DNA of 47,821 nucleotides from Pseudomonadota bacterium (GTDB lineage: Bacteria > Chloroflexota > Ktedonobacteria > Ktedonobacterales > JADMIN01), in contig JAJPIU010000070.1 of the NCBI GenBank assembly GCA_021324535.1, forward strand, positions 1 to 47,821, read 5' to 3'. Position numbers and translations under genes: made by a program. The notes below the pieces were generated by a model. The model was not told where the DNA came from and did no database searches. It saw only the letters and a program-made list of their open reading frames with translations. Numbering within the stretch: the stretch's first letter is position 1; every line of letters starts with the position of its first letter. Shown here piece by piece: positions 1 through 14,079 of this stretch.

Positions 1-107
1 AGCACCTTGGTGATGGCGGCGGTCAGCGTCGTCTTGCCATGGTCAATATGCCCAATCGTGCCCACGTTCACATGCGGCTTGTCCCGCACAAACTTCTGCT
101 TCGCCAT
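1..107 (-). CDS. tuf: Elongation factor Tu, N-terminal fragment (cut by window edge)
   Basis: EF-Tu is the GTPase that delivers aminoacyl-tRNA to the ribosome. Only the first 35 codons are in the window. They begin at the ATG at 105-107 and encode [19 protein letters not shown] followed by the G1 P-loop GHIDHGKT, which is diagnostic of EF-Tu. The gene follows fusA by about 30 bases on the same strand, the usual end of the str operon, so it is probably co-transcribed with it. The rest of the protein lies beyond position 1. Confidence 0.97.
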   Translation of the reverse strand, partial: MAKQKFVRDKPHVNVGTIGHIDHGKTTLTAAITKV

Positions 108-139
108 TGTTTCTTAACTCCTCGTTGGCTTGTAGGCGA

Positions 140-2239
140 CTACGCCCGCACAACTTTCCCCGACGACTTCGCCTTCACCTCTTCGGTGATGTTGCGAGGC
201 GTCTCTTCGTAATGTGAAAACTCCATGGTGTACGACGCGCGCCCGCTGGTCATGGAGCGCAGATCGTTCACATAGCCAAACATCTCGGCCAACGGCACAT
301 TGGCGCGCAAAATCTGCGAGCCGCCGCGCTCTTCCATCCCCGTCACATGGCCGCGCCGCCGATTGAGATCGCCCAATACCTCGCCATAGAAATCAGGCGA
401 GGTGGTCACCTCAACGCGCATAATCGGCTCAAGCAGAATTGGCCCGGCTTTCTCAGCGGCGGCGCGGAAGGCCATCGAACCGGCTGTCTTGAACGCCATC
501 TCCGACGAGTCTACCTCGTGGTACGATCCATCGTAGAGAACGGCGCGAATGTCAATCATCGGGAAGCCAGCAACCACGCCAACTTCCGCAGACTCGCGCA
601 CGCCCTCTTCGGTCGGCTTGATGTACTCGCGCGGCACGCTGCCACCCACCGTCTCATTAACGAACTCGAAGCCTTTGCCACGCTCCAGCGGCTCGACGCG
701 AATATACACATCGCCGTACTGACCGCGTCCGCCGCTCTGACGCACAAAGCGTCCCTCGGCCTGCGCCACCTTCGTGATCGTCTCACGGTAGGCCACCTGT
801 GGGCGCCCAACGTTCGCCTGCACCTTGAACTCGCGGAACATGCGATCCACAATCACCTCGAGGTGAAGCTCTCCCATGCCCTCGATGATCGTCTGGCCCG
901 AATCTTCATCGGTATGCACCCGGAAGGTCGGGTCTTCTTCGGCGAGACGATTCAGCGCAATGCCCATCTTGTCCTGGTCGGCGCGCGTCTTCGGCTCGAT
1001 GGCAATGGCGATCACTGGCGTCGGGAACTGGATGGACTCCAGCAGCACCGGGCGATCCTGCGCGCAGAGCGTATCGCCGGTGAAGGTGTTCTTCAGGCCA
1101 ACGGCGGCGCAGATGTCGCCCGCGTAGATACGCTCGATGTCCTCGCGGTGATTGGCGTGCATCTGCAACAGGCGCCCGATGCGCTCTTTTGTGCCTTTCG
1201 TCGCGTTATAGACATACGAGCCTGACGAGAGCGTGCCCGAATACACCCGGAAGTAGCACAACCGCCCAACGAAGGGATCGGCGACCACCTTGAAGGCCAG
1301 CGCCACAAACTCGCCGTCGTCCGAGACCATCAGCGGGAACTCTTCGCCAGTGGATTCAAGCGTGGCGATAGGCGGCGGGATGTCAAGCGGGGAAGGCAGA
1401 TAGGCCACCACGGCGTCGAGCATCGCCTGCACACCTTTGTTTTTCAGCGCCGAGCCACACAGCACGGGTACCAATTTGCCCTGAATGGTGGCCTTGCGCA
1501 AGGCGGCGCGCAACTCGTCGTTGCTGATCGCTTCGCCTTCCAGGAACTTCAGCGTCAGCTCGTCATCAACCTCAGACTCCGCCACCGCCTCGAACAGTTC
1601 TGTGCGGCGCTGCTTCACCTCGTCGGCCATATTGTCTGGGATAGCGGTCGCCTCGGACTTCGTGCCCAGGTCATCGGTGAAGACCACGGCCTTCTGCTCG
1701 ATGAGATCGATAAAGCCCTTGAACTCAGCCTCGCGGCCAATCGGAATCTGTATCGGCGCCGGTTTCGCGTTCAAGCGGTCAACGATCATGCCAACGGTGC
1801 GCCAGAAGTCGGCGCCCATACGATCCATCTTGTTGACGAAGCAGATGCGCGGCACGCGATATTTATCGGCCTGCCGCCAGACTGTCTCGGATTGCGGCTC
1901 AACGCCCGCGACGGCATCGAACACGACGACGCCGCCATCCAGCACACGCAGAGAACGCTCAACCTCGGCAGTGAAGTCAACGTGACCGGGGGTATCGAGA
2001 ATGTTGATGCGATGATCCAGCCAGAAGCAGGTGGTCGCAGCGGCGGTAATCGTAATGCCGCGCTCCTGCTCCTGGGGCATCCAGTCCATCGTCGCAGCCC
2101 CCTCATGCACCTCGCCAATACGATGAATCTTTTTGGTGTAGAAGAGGATACGCTCTGTTGTTGTTGTCTTCCCCGCATCAATATGCGCAATGATTCCAAT
2201 GTTGCGAGTTCGTTCGAGCGGGTATTCTCTGCCAGCCAT
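140..2239 (-). CDS. fusA: Elongation factor G
   Basis: EF-G is the translocase GTPase that moves tRNA and mRNA through the ribosome. The 699-residue length is normal for the family. Visible GTPase motifs are G1 AHIDAGKT (residues 18-25), the G2 region around RGITI (about 60-64), G3 DTPGH (82-86) and G4 NKMD (136-139). Domain IV is present toward the C-terminus, with the typical SGGRGQYG stretch. Translation starts at ATG 2237-2239, 24 bases after the rpsG stop, and tuf follows. It belongs to the minus-strand rpoB-rpoC-rpsL-rpsG-fusA-tuf unit. Nothing suggests truncation or a second paralogue-type sequence. Confidence 0.98.
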   Translation of the reverse strand: MAGREYPLERTRNIGIIAHIDAGKTTTTERILFYTKKIHRIGEVHEGAATMDWMPQEQERGITITAAATTCFWLDHRINILDTPGHVDFTAEVERSLRVLDGGVVVFDAVAGVEPQSETVWRQADKYRVPRICFVNKMDRMGADFWRTVGMIVDRLNAKPAPIQIPIGREAEFKGFIDLIEQKAVVFTDDLGTKSEATAIPDNMADEVKQRRTELFEAVAESEVDDELTLKFLEGEAISNDELRAALRKATIQGKLVPVLCGSALKNKGVQAMLDAVVAYLPSPLDIPPPIATLESTGEEFPLMVSDDGEFVALAFKVVADPFVGRLCYFRVYSGTLSSGSYVYNATKGTKERIGRLLQMHANHREDIERIYAGDICAAVGLKNTFTGDTLCAQDRPVLLESIQFPTPVIAIAIEPKTRADQDKMGIALNRLAEEDPTFRVHTDEDSGQTIIEGMGELHLEVIVDRMFREFKVQANVGRPQVAYRETITKVAQAEGRFVRQSGGRGQYGDVYIRVEPLERGKGFEFVNETVGGSVPREYIKPTEEGVRESAEVGVVAGFPMIDIRAVLYDGSYHEVDSSEMAFKTAGSMAFRAAAEKAGPILLEPIMRVEVTTSPDFYGEVLGDLNRRRGHVTGMEERGGSQILRANVPLAEMFGYVNDLRSMTSGRASYTMEFSHYEETPRNITEEVKAKSSGKVVRA

Positions 2240-2263
2240 TTAGCTCCCTCAATGCTCCCGCAG

Positions 2264-2734
2264 TTAGTAGCGGTAGTGTGCGAAAGCCTTGTTAGACTCC
2301 GCCATCTTATGTGTTTCGTCTTTTTTGCGAATGGTCGCGCCCTGCCCGTTCGCCGCGTCCATTAGCTCGGCGGCCAGCTTCTCGGCCATCGAACGCCCGT
2401 TGCGGTTGCGGGCTGAAGCGATCAGCCAGCGCATCGCCAACGCCATCTTGCGGTCGCCGCGAATCTCCACCGGCACCTGATAGGTCGCGCCGCCCACACG
2501 CCGTGGCTTCACCTCTGTGGTGGGGGTAGCCGCGCGCAAGGCCGCCTCAAAGACCTCAACGGGATTCCGCTTGGCGCGCTGCTCGATGAGATCGAGCGCC
2601 TGATAGACGATGCGCTCGGCCAGACTGCGCTTGCCGTCATACATCAGGCGGCTGACCAGGCGCGTGATATTCTTATTGTTGAACTTGGGATCCGGCGCCA
2701 CTGGGCGGTGCGGAACTTTCGCTCGTCGCGGCAT
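2264..2734 (-). CDS. rpsG: 30S ribosomal protein S7
   Basis: S7 nucleates assembly of the 30S head and contacts tRNA in the E site. The 156-residue product beginning [17 protein letters not shown] has the standard bacterial length. The start is the ATG at 2732-2734, because the reading frame upstream of it contains no S7-like sequence. The family's central stretch ([15 protein letters not shown]) and the C-terminal KAFAHYRY ending are visible. fusA follows after 24 bases. A 466-base non-coding stretch separates it from rpsL, unusually long for this operon, where S7 binding to an intercistronic site controls translation in E. coli. Confidence 0.97.
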   Translation of the reverse strand: MPRRAKVPHRPVAPDPKFNNKNITRLVSRLMYDGKRSLAERIVYQALDLIEQRAKRNPVEVFEAALRAATPTTEVKPRRVGGATYQVPVEIRGDRKMALAMRWLIASARNRNGRSMAEKLAAELMDAANGQGATIRKKDETHKMAESNKAFAHYRY

Positions 2735-3200
2735 AGCTTTCTTGTTTTCTCCCAATTTCCCTGTGAGCGTGTCTCGCTCATGAACAACTCTTGACGTTGC
2801 TGAACGCTGCTGACAATACTTGTGAACAGCGCAATGGCGCCGGAGCAAACCGCTCCAGCGCCCACCTGTCCGATGCTGTTCCAGCGTCCACTTTCTGCGT
2901 TTGTCCCCGCCTGAGGACAATGCAAAACGTCGTGTTTGACGCGCTCCGATTCGCCGGAGCCTTGCGGGGCGCCAATGGCTATTTCCCCATAAGATGGAAG
3001 CTCTCAGACCTTCGTTGGCGTCGCGTGTATCGCACATATCTATCGCGCATCGCTTACGCACAACGACGTGGTATATTGCGCCGACCTCGCCAGCAGCTTC
3101 TCTCTCCGTGGAGAGCGCGCCGACCGGTTTCGGCCACTGCGTTTTCAGGCGTTAGCGCACACCTTCACCCGCGTAAACACCGCGCACGCTTCATTCACGC
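2735..3200 (-). other. Long rpsL-rpsG intercistronic region with a hairpin
   Basis: This 466-base interval lies between rpsL and rpsG and no reading frame in it resembles a known protein. Its clearest structure is an imperfect hairpin at 2836-2862: GGCGC-C-GGAGC pairs with GCTCC-A-GCGCC around an AAACC loop, giving ten pairs and one mismatch. No T-run follows on either strand, so it is not a typical terminator. In E. coli the rpsL-rpsG spacer carries the S7 autoregulatory site. A similar role here is an inference from position only. I saw no convincing internal promoter. Confidence 0.45.
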
Positions 3201-3644
3201 TTACTTGCGCTTCGCGGCGCCCTGACCCGGCTTCGGGCGCTTCGCGCCATACTTCGAGCGTCCCTGGCGTCGCTTCTCAACGCCCTGGCTGTCCAGCGCG
3301 CCGCGCACAATATGATAGCGCACGCCGGGCAGGTCTCTCACACGCCCACCACGAATCAGCACGACCGAGTGTTCTTGCAGGTTATGGCCTTCGCCGGGGA
3401 TATACGCCGTCACCTCTTGCTGGTTCGACAGCCTGACGCGCGCAATCTTGCGCAGCGCCGAGTTCGGCTTCTTCGGCGTGATCGTACGTACCTGCGTGCA
3501 GACGCCGCGCTTTTGCGGCGCGCCGCCCGGCATGCGGAGCGTACGATTCTTCAAGGCGTTGAAAGAGTATTGCAGCGCAGGCGCCTTACTCTTTCCCTTT
3601 TTCTCGCCCCGGCCCTTGCGCACCAACTGATTAATCGTTGGCAA
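3201..3644 (-). CDS. rpsL: 30S ribosomal protein S12 (TTG start, Arg at the Lys88 position)
   Basis: S12 sits at the decoding centre and controls accuracy. The 147 residues include the insertion before PQKRGVCT seen in Gram-positive-type S12 and a slightly long basic C-terminus. The decoding loop [11 protein letters not shown] (residues 56-66) keeps both lysines. In the second loop, [10 protein letters not shown] has Arg103 (codon AGA, 3336-3338) where E. coli has Lys88 (Lys87 in mature numbering). The only possible start is TTG at 3642-3644, since an in-frame TAG lies just upstream. An AAAGG-type ribosome site precedes it by about ten bases. It follows rpoC after 62 bases. Confidence 0.96.
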   Translation of the reverse strand: MPTINQLVRKGRGEKKGKSKAPALQYSFNALKNRTLRMPGGAPQKRGVCTQVRTITPKKPNSALRKIARVRLSNQQEVTAYIPGEGHNLQEHSVVLIRGGRVRDLPGVRYHIVRGALDSQGVEKRRQGRSKYGAKRPKPGQGAAKRK

Positions 3645-3706
3645 GGGATACTACCTTTCAGTCTTGATCTGCCCTGAGGCAGGATGCACAATGAGTAATA
3701 TTACCA

Positions 3707-8134
<4,428 letters not shown>

Positions 8135-8148
8135 GTAATCAGGCCCCC

Positions 8149-11100
8149 TTACTCGTTCTCAAGGCCGCTGAGGTTGATGCCAAGCTCTGGCATCACATCG
8201 CTGCTCACGTCCTCGACAAACTGGATGCGCTGCTCGTCTTCGTTGAGCACCTCGACATTGATGCCCAGGCTCTGCAACTCTTTAACGAGCACTTTGAAGG
8301 ACTCCGGCACGCCGGGTTCGACGATTGGCTCACCCTTGACGATGGCCTCATACGTCTTCACACGGCCTGTCACGTCGTCCGATTTGACAGTAAGAATCTC
8401 TTGCAAGATGTTTGCGGCGCCATACGCTTCGAGCGCCCACACCTCCATCTCGCCAAACCGCTGGCCGCCGAACTGCGCCTTACCGCCAAGCGGCTGCTGG
8501 GTGATCAGGCTGTAGGGGCCGGTCGAGCGGGCATGTACCTTGTCTTCGACCAGGTGCGCCAGCTTCAGCATATAGATGTAGCCAACCGTGATTGGCGTAT
8601 CGAACGGCTCACCAGTGCGCCCATCGAACAACTGAATCTTGCCTGACTGCGGCAGACCGGCGCGGCCTAGCAACTCCTCAATGTCTTCTTCGGTGGCGCC
8701 ATCGAAGACTGGGGAGGCGACGTGCATGCCAAGCGCCTCAGCCGCCCAGCCAAGGTGTGTCTCCATGATCTGCCCGATATTCATGCGGTGCGGCACGCCC
8801 AAAGGGTTCAACACAATGTCTACCGGCGTGCCGTCCGGCATGAAGGGCATGTCTTCGATGGGCAGCACTTTGCTGATCACGCCTTTGTTGCCGTGGCGTC
8901 CGGCCATCTTGTCGCCAGCGCCAATCTTGCGCTTCTGCGCGATGGAGACGCGCACCAGTTGATGTACACCCGCGGGCAGTTCGTCGTTGTTGTCGCGCGA
9001 GAAGACACGCACATCAACCACCTTGCCGCGCTCACCGTGGGGCACACGCAGCGAGGTATCTTTCACCTCGCGCGCCTTCTCGCCGAAGATCGCGCGCAAG
9101 AGTTTTTCCTCCGCCGTCAGTTCAGTCTCCCCCTTCGGGGTAATCTTGCCCACCAGGATGTCGCCTGGCCCCACCTCGGCGCCGATGTAGATGATGCCCC
9201 GATCATCGAGATTGCGCAGGCCATCCTCACCAACATTTGGAATATCGCGTGTGATCTCCTCCGGGCCGAGCTTGGTTTCGCGCGCCTCGATCTCGTGCTT
9301 CTCGATATGGATGCTGGTGAACAGGTCTTCGCGCACGATGCGCTCGCTGATCAGGATGGCGTCCTCAAAGTTGCCACCCTCCCAGATCATAAAGGCCACC
9401 AAAATATTCTGACCAAGCGCCAGTTCGCCGTTCTCCGTCGCGGAGCTATCAGCGATGGCCTGGCCTTTCGCCACGCGATCACCTTTGTTGACGATGGGCC
9501 GCTGGTTGATGCAGGTGCCTTGGTTCGAGCGAACAAACTTGCGCAGCTTGTGCACATGCTGCACGCCCTCATCATCAAGGACGACGATCTGACGCGCCGT
9601 CACGCTGATGACTTCGCCATCGGCCTTCGCCAGCGCCACCTGGCCCGAATCCGCCGCCACCTGCCGTTCGATACCCGTCCCAACGATAGGAGACTGCGGG
9701 CGCAGCAACGGTACCGCCTGGCGCTGCATGTTCGCGCCCATCAATGCGCGATTCACGTCGTCGTGTTCAAGGAAGGGAATCAACGCCGCCGCGACGCTCA
9801 CCGCCTGGCGTGGCGAGATGTCCATATAGTCCACGCGGGCGCTGCTTTCCTGCACAAAGGCGCCGTTGTAGCGCGCCAGCACGCGGTTGCTGGTGAAGTG
9901 TCCATCGCTGTCAACCGGCGCGTTGGCCTGCGCGATCACATACTTCTCTTCGTCGTCGGCGACCAGGTAATCCACCTCATGCGAAACATATGGCTGAATG
10001 GCGACGAACTCATGACCAAGGGCCGCCGCAAGCTGCCCGGCCAGCGCCTCATCCACCTGTGTTCCGGCGGTCGCCAGCTTCTTGCCCTGCGCATCAGTGA
10101 CATCGCGCGCGAGAATGCGCCGGATCAGCGTCGGGTTATCCGCCTCGATGCGATGATACACCTTGCGGTAGGGCGTCTCGATGAAGCCATACGGGTTGAT
10201 CTGCGCATATGTCGCCATGTTGCCGATCAGGCCGATGTTCGGGCCTTCAGGCGTCTCGATGGGACAGATGCGCCCGTAGTGCGAGTTATGCACGTCGCGC
10301 ACGTCGAATCCGGCGCGCTCACGCGAGAGGCCACCCGGCCCCAGCGCCGAGAGACGCCGCTTGTTGCCAATCTCTGCCAGGGGATTCGTCTGATCCATGA
10401 ACTGTGAGAGCTGGCTGCCGCCAAAGAACTCGCGTATGGCCGCCACTACCGGGCGAATATTGATCAACTGGTTGGGCGACGCCTGCGACGGGTCTTGCAC
10501 AATAGCCATGCGCTCCTTGACGACGCGCTCCATCCGCAACAGTCCCACACGGAACTGTTGCTGAATCAGTTCGCCCACGCTGCGCACACGGCGATTGCCA
10601 AGATGGTCAATATCATCCTTCTTGCCAAGCCCGTTGTTCAGTTCGATCATCCGGCGGACGATGGCGATGGCGTCGTCCTGGGTGAGCGTGCGAATGCTCT
10701 GCGGAGTGGAAAGCTCCAGCTTGCGATTGAGCTTATAACGCCCCACGCTGCCCAGGTCATAGCGGCGCGGATGGTAAAACAGGTTATAGACCAGATTGCG
10801 CGCGTTCTCCGGTGTCGCCGGGTCGCCCGGACGCAGCTTTTTATAGACCTCGATCAGCGCCTCTTCCGGCGTGCGCACAGGGTCTTTATCGAGCGTAGTG
10901 GCGATGAAGCGATGCGCGCCCGTATCCACCTCGGCGAACGCCTGCAAAATGCCGTCGTCGGTGCGCAGGTCGGGCGTCTGGTCGGTCTTGCCCGGATCGC
11001 GCTCACCAATGGCTGCCATCGCGCGGAGCAACGTGGTGATGGGAATCTTGCGCTTGCGGTCGATCTTGACCGAGAGAATATCTTTAGCGCTGGTCTCGAA

Positions 11101-11619
11101 CTCCAGCCAGGCGCCCCGGTTGGGGATCAGCTTGGCGGCGAAGAGCGAGCGTCCGGTGGCAGGATCATCCTCGGCGGTGAAATAGACGCCAGGGGAGCGC
11201 ACAAGCTGGCTGACCACCACACGCTCGGCGCCGTTGATAATGAAAGTACCTTCTTTGGTCATCATGGGGAAGTCGCCCATGAAGATCGACTTCTCCTGAA
11301 TCTCACCGGTTTCCTTATAGGTCAGGCGCGCCGTCACGTAGAGCGGCGCGGCGAAGGTGACATCGCGTTCGCGGCACTGATCCTCAGTATATTTCGGTTC
11401 CTCAAATGGATTCTCTGAGACGAAAAACTCTAGCTTGAGGTTCTTACTGGTGAAGTCCTCAATGGGAGAGATCTCGGCAAAGAGTTCGCGCAACCCCTCG
11501 CGCTTGAACCACTCAAACGAATCAATCTGCACCTGAATCAAACTGGGCATCGGACGAATATCAGGAATGCGCCCGAAGCTCACCCGCTCAGGAAGGGAGA
11601 CGGCTTTGCTGATTGCCAT
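8149..11619 (-). CDS. rpoB: DNA-directed RNA polymerase subunit beta
   Basis: This is the RNA polymerase beta subunit, 1156 residues, a compact form close to those of Gram-positives and Chloroflexota. The fork and rifampicin-pocket region is clear: [20 protein letters not shown], then [10 protein letters not shown]. Relative to E. coli, His526 is Asn (residue 419, codon at 10363-10365), Ser522 is Ala and Thr525 is Gly. The C-terminal clamp segment with HGNKGV and [19 protein letters not shown] is intact. The start ATG at 11617-11619 is preceded by GAGAGGAG about 12 bases upstream. No rplJ-rplL genes precede it. Instead there is a 1.4-kb non-coding stretch. Confidence 0.98.
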   Translation of the reverse strand: MAISKAVSLPERVSFGRIPDIRPMPSLIQVQIDSFEWFKREGLRELFAEISPIEDFTSKNLKLEFFVSENPFEEPKYTEDQCRERDVTFAAPLYVTARLTYKETGEIQEKSIFMGDFPMMTKEGTFIINGAERVVVSQLVRSPGVYFTAEDDPATGRSLFAAKLIPNRGAWLEFETSAKDILSVKIDRKRKIPITTLLRAMAAIGERDPGKTDQTPDLRTDDGILQAFAEVDTGAHRFIATTLDKDPVRTPEEALIEVYKKLRPGDPATPENARNLVYNLFYHPRRYDLGSVGRYKLNRKLELSTPQSIRTLTQDDAIAIVRRMIELNNGLGKKDDIDHLGNRRVRSVGELIQQQFRVGLLRMERVVKERMAIVQDPSQASPNQLINIRPVVAAIREFFGGSQLSQFMDQTNPLAEIGNKRRLSALGPGGLSRERAGFDVRDVHNSHYGRICPIETPEGPNIGLIGNMATYAQINPYGFIETPYRKVYHRIEADNPTLIRRILARDVTDAQGKKLATAGTQVDEALAGQLAAALGHEFVAIQPYVSHEVDYLVADDEEKYVIAQANAPVDSDGHFTSNRVLARYNGAFVQESSARVDYMDISPRQAVSVAAALIPFLEHDDVNRALMGANMQRQAVPLLRPQSPIVGTGIERQVAADSGQVALAKADGEVISVTARQIVVLDDEGVQHVHKLRKFVRSNQGTCINQRPIVNKGDRVAKGQAIADSSATENGELALGQNILVAFMIWEGGNFEDAILISERIVREDLFTSIHIEKHEIEARETKLGPEEITRDIPNVGEDGLRNLDDRGIIYIGAEVGPGDILVGKITPKGETELTAEEKLLRAIFGEKAREVKDTSLRVPHGERGKVVDVRVFSRDNNDELPAGVHQLVRVSIAQKRKIGAGDKMAGRHGNKGVISKVLPIEDMPFMPDGTPVDIVLNPLGVPHRMNIGQIMETHLGWAAEALGMHVASPVFDGATEEDIEELLGRAGLPQSGKIQLFDGRTGEPFDTPITVGYIYMLKLAHLVEDKVHARSTGPYSLITQQPLGGKAQFGGQRFGEMEVWALEAYGAANILQEILTVKSDDVTGRVKTYEAIVKGEPIVEPGVPESFKVLVKELQSLGINVEVLNEDEQRIQFVEDVSSDVMPELGINLSGLENE

Positions 11620-11778
11620 GCGTTCTCAAACTCCTCTCGCCAGTCGCCCTGCTATGCGGCGCCCGCTCATAGCCCACAAACCCCTCGGCCACCAAAAGTA
11701 CCATGTCCACACTGGCCTAACGCTGATCCAACGCCAGCCCATGCGCAACCATTGGCGCATGTCATGACACACGCCAGC

Positions 11779-11806
11779 ATGCCCTACGCAAGCGTGCGTA
11801 GAGCAT
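11779..11806. promoter_or_regulatory. Hairpin in the predicted rpoB leader
   Basis: ATGC-C-CTACGCA, loop AGCG, TGCGTAG-A-GCAT form eleven pairs with one C/A mismatch about 160 bases before rpoB. No T-run follows on either strand, so this is a structural or regulatory hairpin rather than an intrinsic terminator. Its function is unknown. Confidence 0.4.
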
Positions 11807-12325
11807 ATCCAGCGTTGCGCGTCATGTTGCTTGTGTTGATCATGAATCGTTCCGGCGCCTGGGGAAAGGGGCAAGGGCTACCACACGTCAAGAAAAATGT
11901 CGCCGACCACACGCCGACACTGCGTGCCAAAAAGAATACACACCACCGCAAGCTGGCGCGCTACCAGCCTGCCGACTCTACGCGCGGAGACCAATAAAGG
12001 CGCGTGGCGCATAGAGGAAAACCACCATGCCGCTATTGGCTCCACAACATCCACGTCACTGGGGATGAGCTATTTTCAGCCTTGCGTGGCGATTCCGGCG
12101 CGCGCCACGAGAAGGCTCGCTTGTTTGTCATGTCAGTCATGTCTGGTATCTGTGAGACGCTTACGAGTACAAGGGTTGCCTGGTGTACCATGCCCATCGC
12201 GCTTCTTTCTCGTTTCTTTCTTCACGCCGTGGCTCAATCTCTCTTGCCACCACAGCAAAGGATGCTGAGCCTCGTGAGTGTAAAGGTGAGCAAAGCGATT
12301 ATAGCTGAAATCGTTTGTATTGGAG

Positions 12326-12346
12326 GCTCCGTCACGAAAACGGAGC
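12326..12346. promoter_or_regulatory. Short perfect hairpin upstream of rpoB
   Basis: GCTCCGT and ACGGAGC pair perfectly over seven bases around a CACGAAA loop. It lies in the predicted rpoB leader, with no T-run next to it. No known riboswitch or small-RNA family was recognised in the surrounding sequence. Confidence 0.3.
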
Positions 12347-12566
12347 GCAGGGGGACTTTTCCCTTACCCAAGCCCTCATCATCAACCAGGAAAGGGCCGC
12401 GAAGGATCAGCCATACGCCAACGCACACCCCCCCATCTTCCCCTGCGCTCTCGCCGGATCGCAGCCGAACATCTACTCCCAAACGCTCGCCGGAAAGCGA
12501 ACACCAGGGAAATGAGCGCGAAACCGCGAAAACTGACGCGACGAAAAAGTTGGGCGCCAAAAGGGC

Positions 12567-12595
12567 TTGTTGGAAGTTGTGTGATTGTGTATACT
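12567..12595 (+). promoter_or_regulatory. Sigma-70-like promoter, plus strand
   Basis: TTGTTG (12567-12572), a 17-base spacer and TATACT (12590-12595) fit a housekeeping promoter well. It points away from rpoB, toward and through the oppositely directed promoter at 12711-12739. The nearest plus-strand gene begins at 13034, so it could drive that gene or an unannotated RNA. Confidence 0.5.
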
Positions 12596-12694
12596 TAATC
12601 CCAAGATGACTTTGCTATCCGTATTGAGTTGAGCGCACGCATAACACAAAGGGGTGGACAGACGTCCTACTCCCATGTGCTTTGCGCAACACAA

Positions 12695-12739
12695 AACTCC
12701 GCAGATATGGATTTTACCATACCTTTGCGGAGTTGTCAA
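12695..12739 (-). promoter_or_regulatory. Strong sigma-70 promoter inside a nested dyad, probable rpoBC promoter
   Basis: On the minus strand TTGACA (12739-12734), a 17-base spacer and TAAAAT (12716-12711) match the consensus at 11 of 12 positions. The -10 hexamer is the centre of an inner dyad (TATGG at 12706-12710, CCATA at 12717-12721). An outer dyad, AACTCCGCA (12695-12703) and TGCGGAGTT (12726-12734), encloses it. This symmetry suggests an operator covering the promoter, or a hairpin near the transcript's 5' end. It is the best-looking minus-strand promoter upstream of rpoB. Confidence 0.6.
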
Positions 12740-12885
12740 GGGGATCTTTTGCGCCTCTGCGGCGCCCATTCCTACCGCCTGCTGACACTCTCCCCCTTGT
12801 TCCACGCCATCAACCTCACCCTCTCTTCTTCCCACACCTTCCACACCTTCCCATATCTGGCGCCGCTCCTCTCACAGCGTGACGC

Positions 12886-12914
12886 TTGCGGACGCGGCGG
12901 CGCTATGCTACACT
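12886..12914 (+). promoter_or_regulatory. Candidate promoter of the BON-domain gene
   Basis: TTGCGG (12886-12891), a 17-base spacer and TACACT (12909-12914) lie 120 bases upstream of the ATG at 13034. The match is moderate in both hexamers. Confidence 0.35.
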
Positions 12915-13033
12915 TAAAGTTGGCTTGATAGACACATCCAGGCAATCTCACGCGCAAGCGCGCCCCCGCCAGCTTCCCTGGCAATGCTATAGAGATGATT
13001 CATCGCTCTTGATCGAAGAGGAACCTCACACAC

Positions 13034-14065
13034 ATGGAGACATTGGAGACACCATCGGCGACTGCGACCTCAACCACCACATCCGCTCCGCCCATCTCCG
13101 TCAGCGCGTTTCGCCTGGGCGGCCCCGCGCAGACAAGCGAGGGCGAATCGGCTACCATCGCCCAGGTGGTGATGGATGTCAGCGGGCAGGCGATCACACA
13201 TATCGGCGTTCGCTTTCAGTCGTTTTTTTTTGGGAGTGGCCAGGTCTCCTATGCCCCGTTTGAGGCCATCGCCGAGGCGACCCCTGATATGGTGACACTT
13301 AGCGTCACACGCCAGGAACTTGACGAGCGCATGAAAGCGACGCCCACCGGCTTCAAGTTGAGCGTCGAAACACAGGTATTGCTCGATGCGAAGCGTGTGG
13401 GGCGCATCAGCCAACTCATCTTCGAAAACGAGAGCCAGCGCCTCTGGCGGCTGGTGATTGATCGCGGGCTATCGGGCGAATGGAGCGCGCCAGCAAGCGC
13501 CGTCACACAGCTCGACGCGCGCCAGATCTCCCTCTCATCCAAAGGCGCAACGGCCACAACGTTGCTTACTCCCTACGTGTCCGACAATGAACTGGCCGAG
13601 GACGCGCGGCGCGCTATCGAAAACTATACCCCCCTGCGTATCGATCTCAAAGGCATTGACATCTATGTCATCGCGGGCGTCGTCTGGCTGGAAGGCCACG
13701 TCTCCAGCGATCTCAATCGCCGTCTGGCCGCCGATCAGTTACGTACTGTGAATGGGATCGCCGAACTGCACAACGAGCTCATCCCCGACAACGAGCTTGC
13801 CACCAGTGTTTCACAGGCACTTGCGCGCGACCCTCGTACGGCGCATGCGCATATCGGCGTCTACCCCACGCTGGGGGTTGTGCATCTGCGTGGGGTTGTG
13901 GCTACGAACGAGGTGCGCCAGGCCGCCGGGCAGATCGCCCAGGCCACGCCTGGCGTGAAAACCGTGCTCGATGAGATACGGGTGAACCCGATGGGCGACG
14001 TCTTGCCGACATTGGCGGGCGTCACTGGCGAAGAAGATCACATTCCAGGTGGCGGCGAGGAATAG
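13034..14065 (+). CDS. BON-domain protein with PRC-barrel-like N-terminal part
   Basis: This 343-residue protein has no signal peptide or membrane segment. After a Ser/Thr/Pro-rich start, residues about 20-170 hold beta-rich segments (VVMDVSGQAITHIGVRF and AKRVGRISQLIFENE) resembling PRC-barrel repeats. Residues about 185-250 and 255-325 look like two BON domains, with the typical WLEGHVSS and VVHLRGVV turns followed by a helix and a short strand. BON domains bind membranes or phospholipids in stress and envelope proteins. The exact job here is unknown. A run of nine T residues (13223-13231) encodes three Phe. The gene converges on the VKOR gene. Confidence 0.75.
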   Translation: METLETPSATATSTTTSAPPISVSAFRLGGPAQTSEGESATIAQVVMDVSGQAITHIGVRFQSFFFGSGQVSYAPFEAIAEATPDMVTLSVTRQELDERMKATPTGFKLSVETQVLLDAKRVGRISQLIFENESQRLWRLVIDRGLSGEWSAPASAVTQLDARQISLSSKGATATTLLTPYVSDNELAEDARRAIENYTPLRIDLKGIDIYVIAGVVWLEGHVSSDLNRRLAADQLRTVNGIAELHNELIPDNELATSVSQALARDPRTAHAHIGVYPTLGVVHLRGVVATNEVRQAAGQIAQATPGVKTVLDEIRVNPMGDVLPTLAGVTGEEDHIPGGGEE

Positions 14066-14079
14066 CATGCTGCCCGCTT

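Larger units (their letters stand above)
11620..13033. other. 1.4-kb non-coding region between rpoB and the BON-domain gene
   Basis: No convincing gene lies here. Open frames exist on both strands, but their translations are low-complexity or basic/cysteine-rich without family resemblance. The interval holds a strong minus-strand promoter inside a dyad (12695-12739), a plus-strand promoter facing it (12567-12595), two hairpins in the predicted rpoB leader (11779-11806 and 12326-12346) and a likely promoter for the BON gene (12886-12914). A perfect 10-base palindrome TGTCATGACA is at 11760-11769. The layout suggests a leader of about 1.1 kb for the rpoBC operon or an unrecognised RNA. Confidence 0.5.

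Noticed and set aside
2836-2862. Hairpin between rpsL and rpsG as a terminator
   Set aside because: It has no T-run on either side, and it lies within an operon expected to be co-transcribed. I kept it as a possible regulatory structure.
8722-10407. Long plus-strand open frame (561 codons) across rpoB
   Set aside because: It is antisense to a clearly conserved rpoB. The translation is His/Arg-rich and resembles no family, as expected for a shadow frame in GC-rich DNA.
12004-12609. 201-codon plus-strand frame upstream of the BON gene
   Set aside because: The translation is low-complexity and Ser/Pro/Arg-rich, with no recognisable motif or ribosome site. I treated the region as non-coding.
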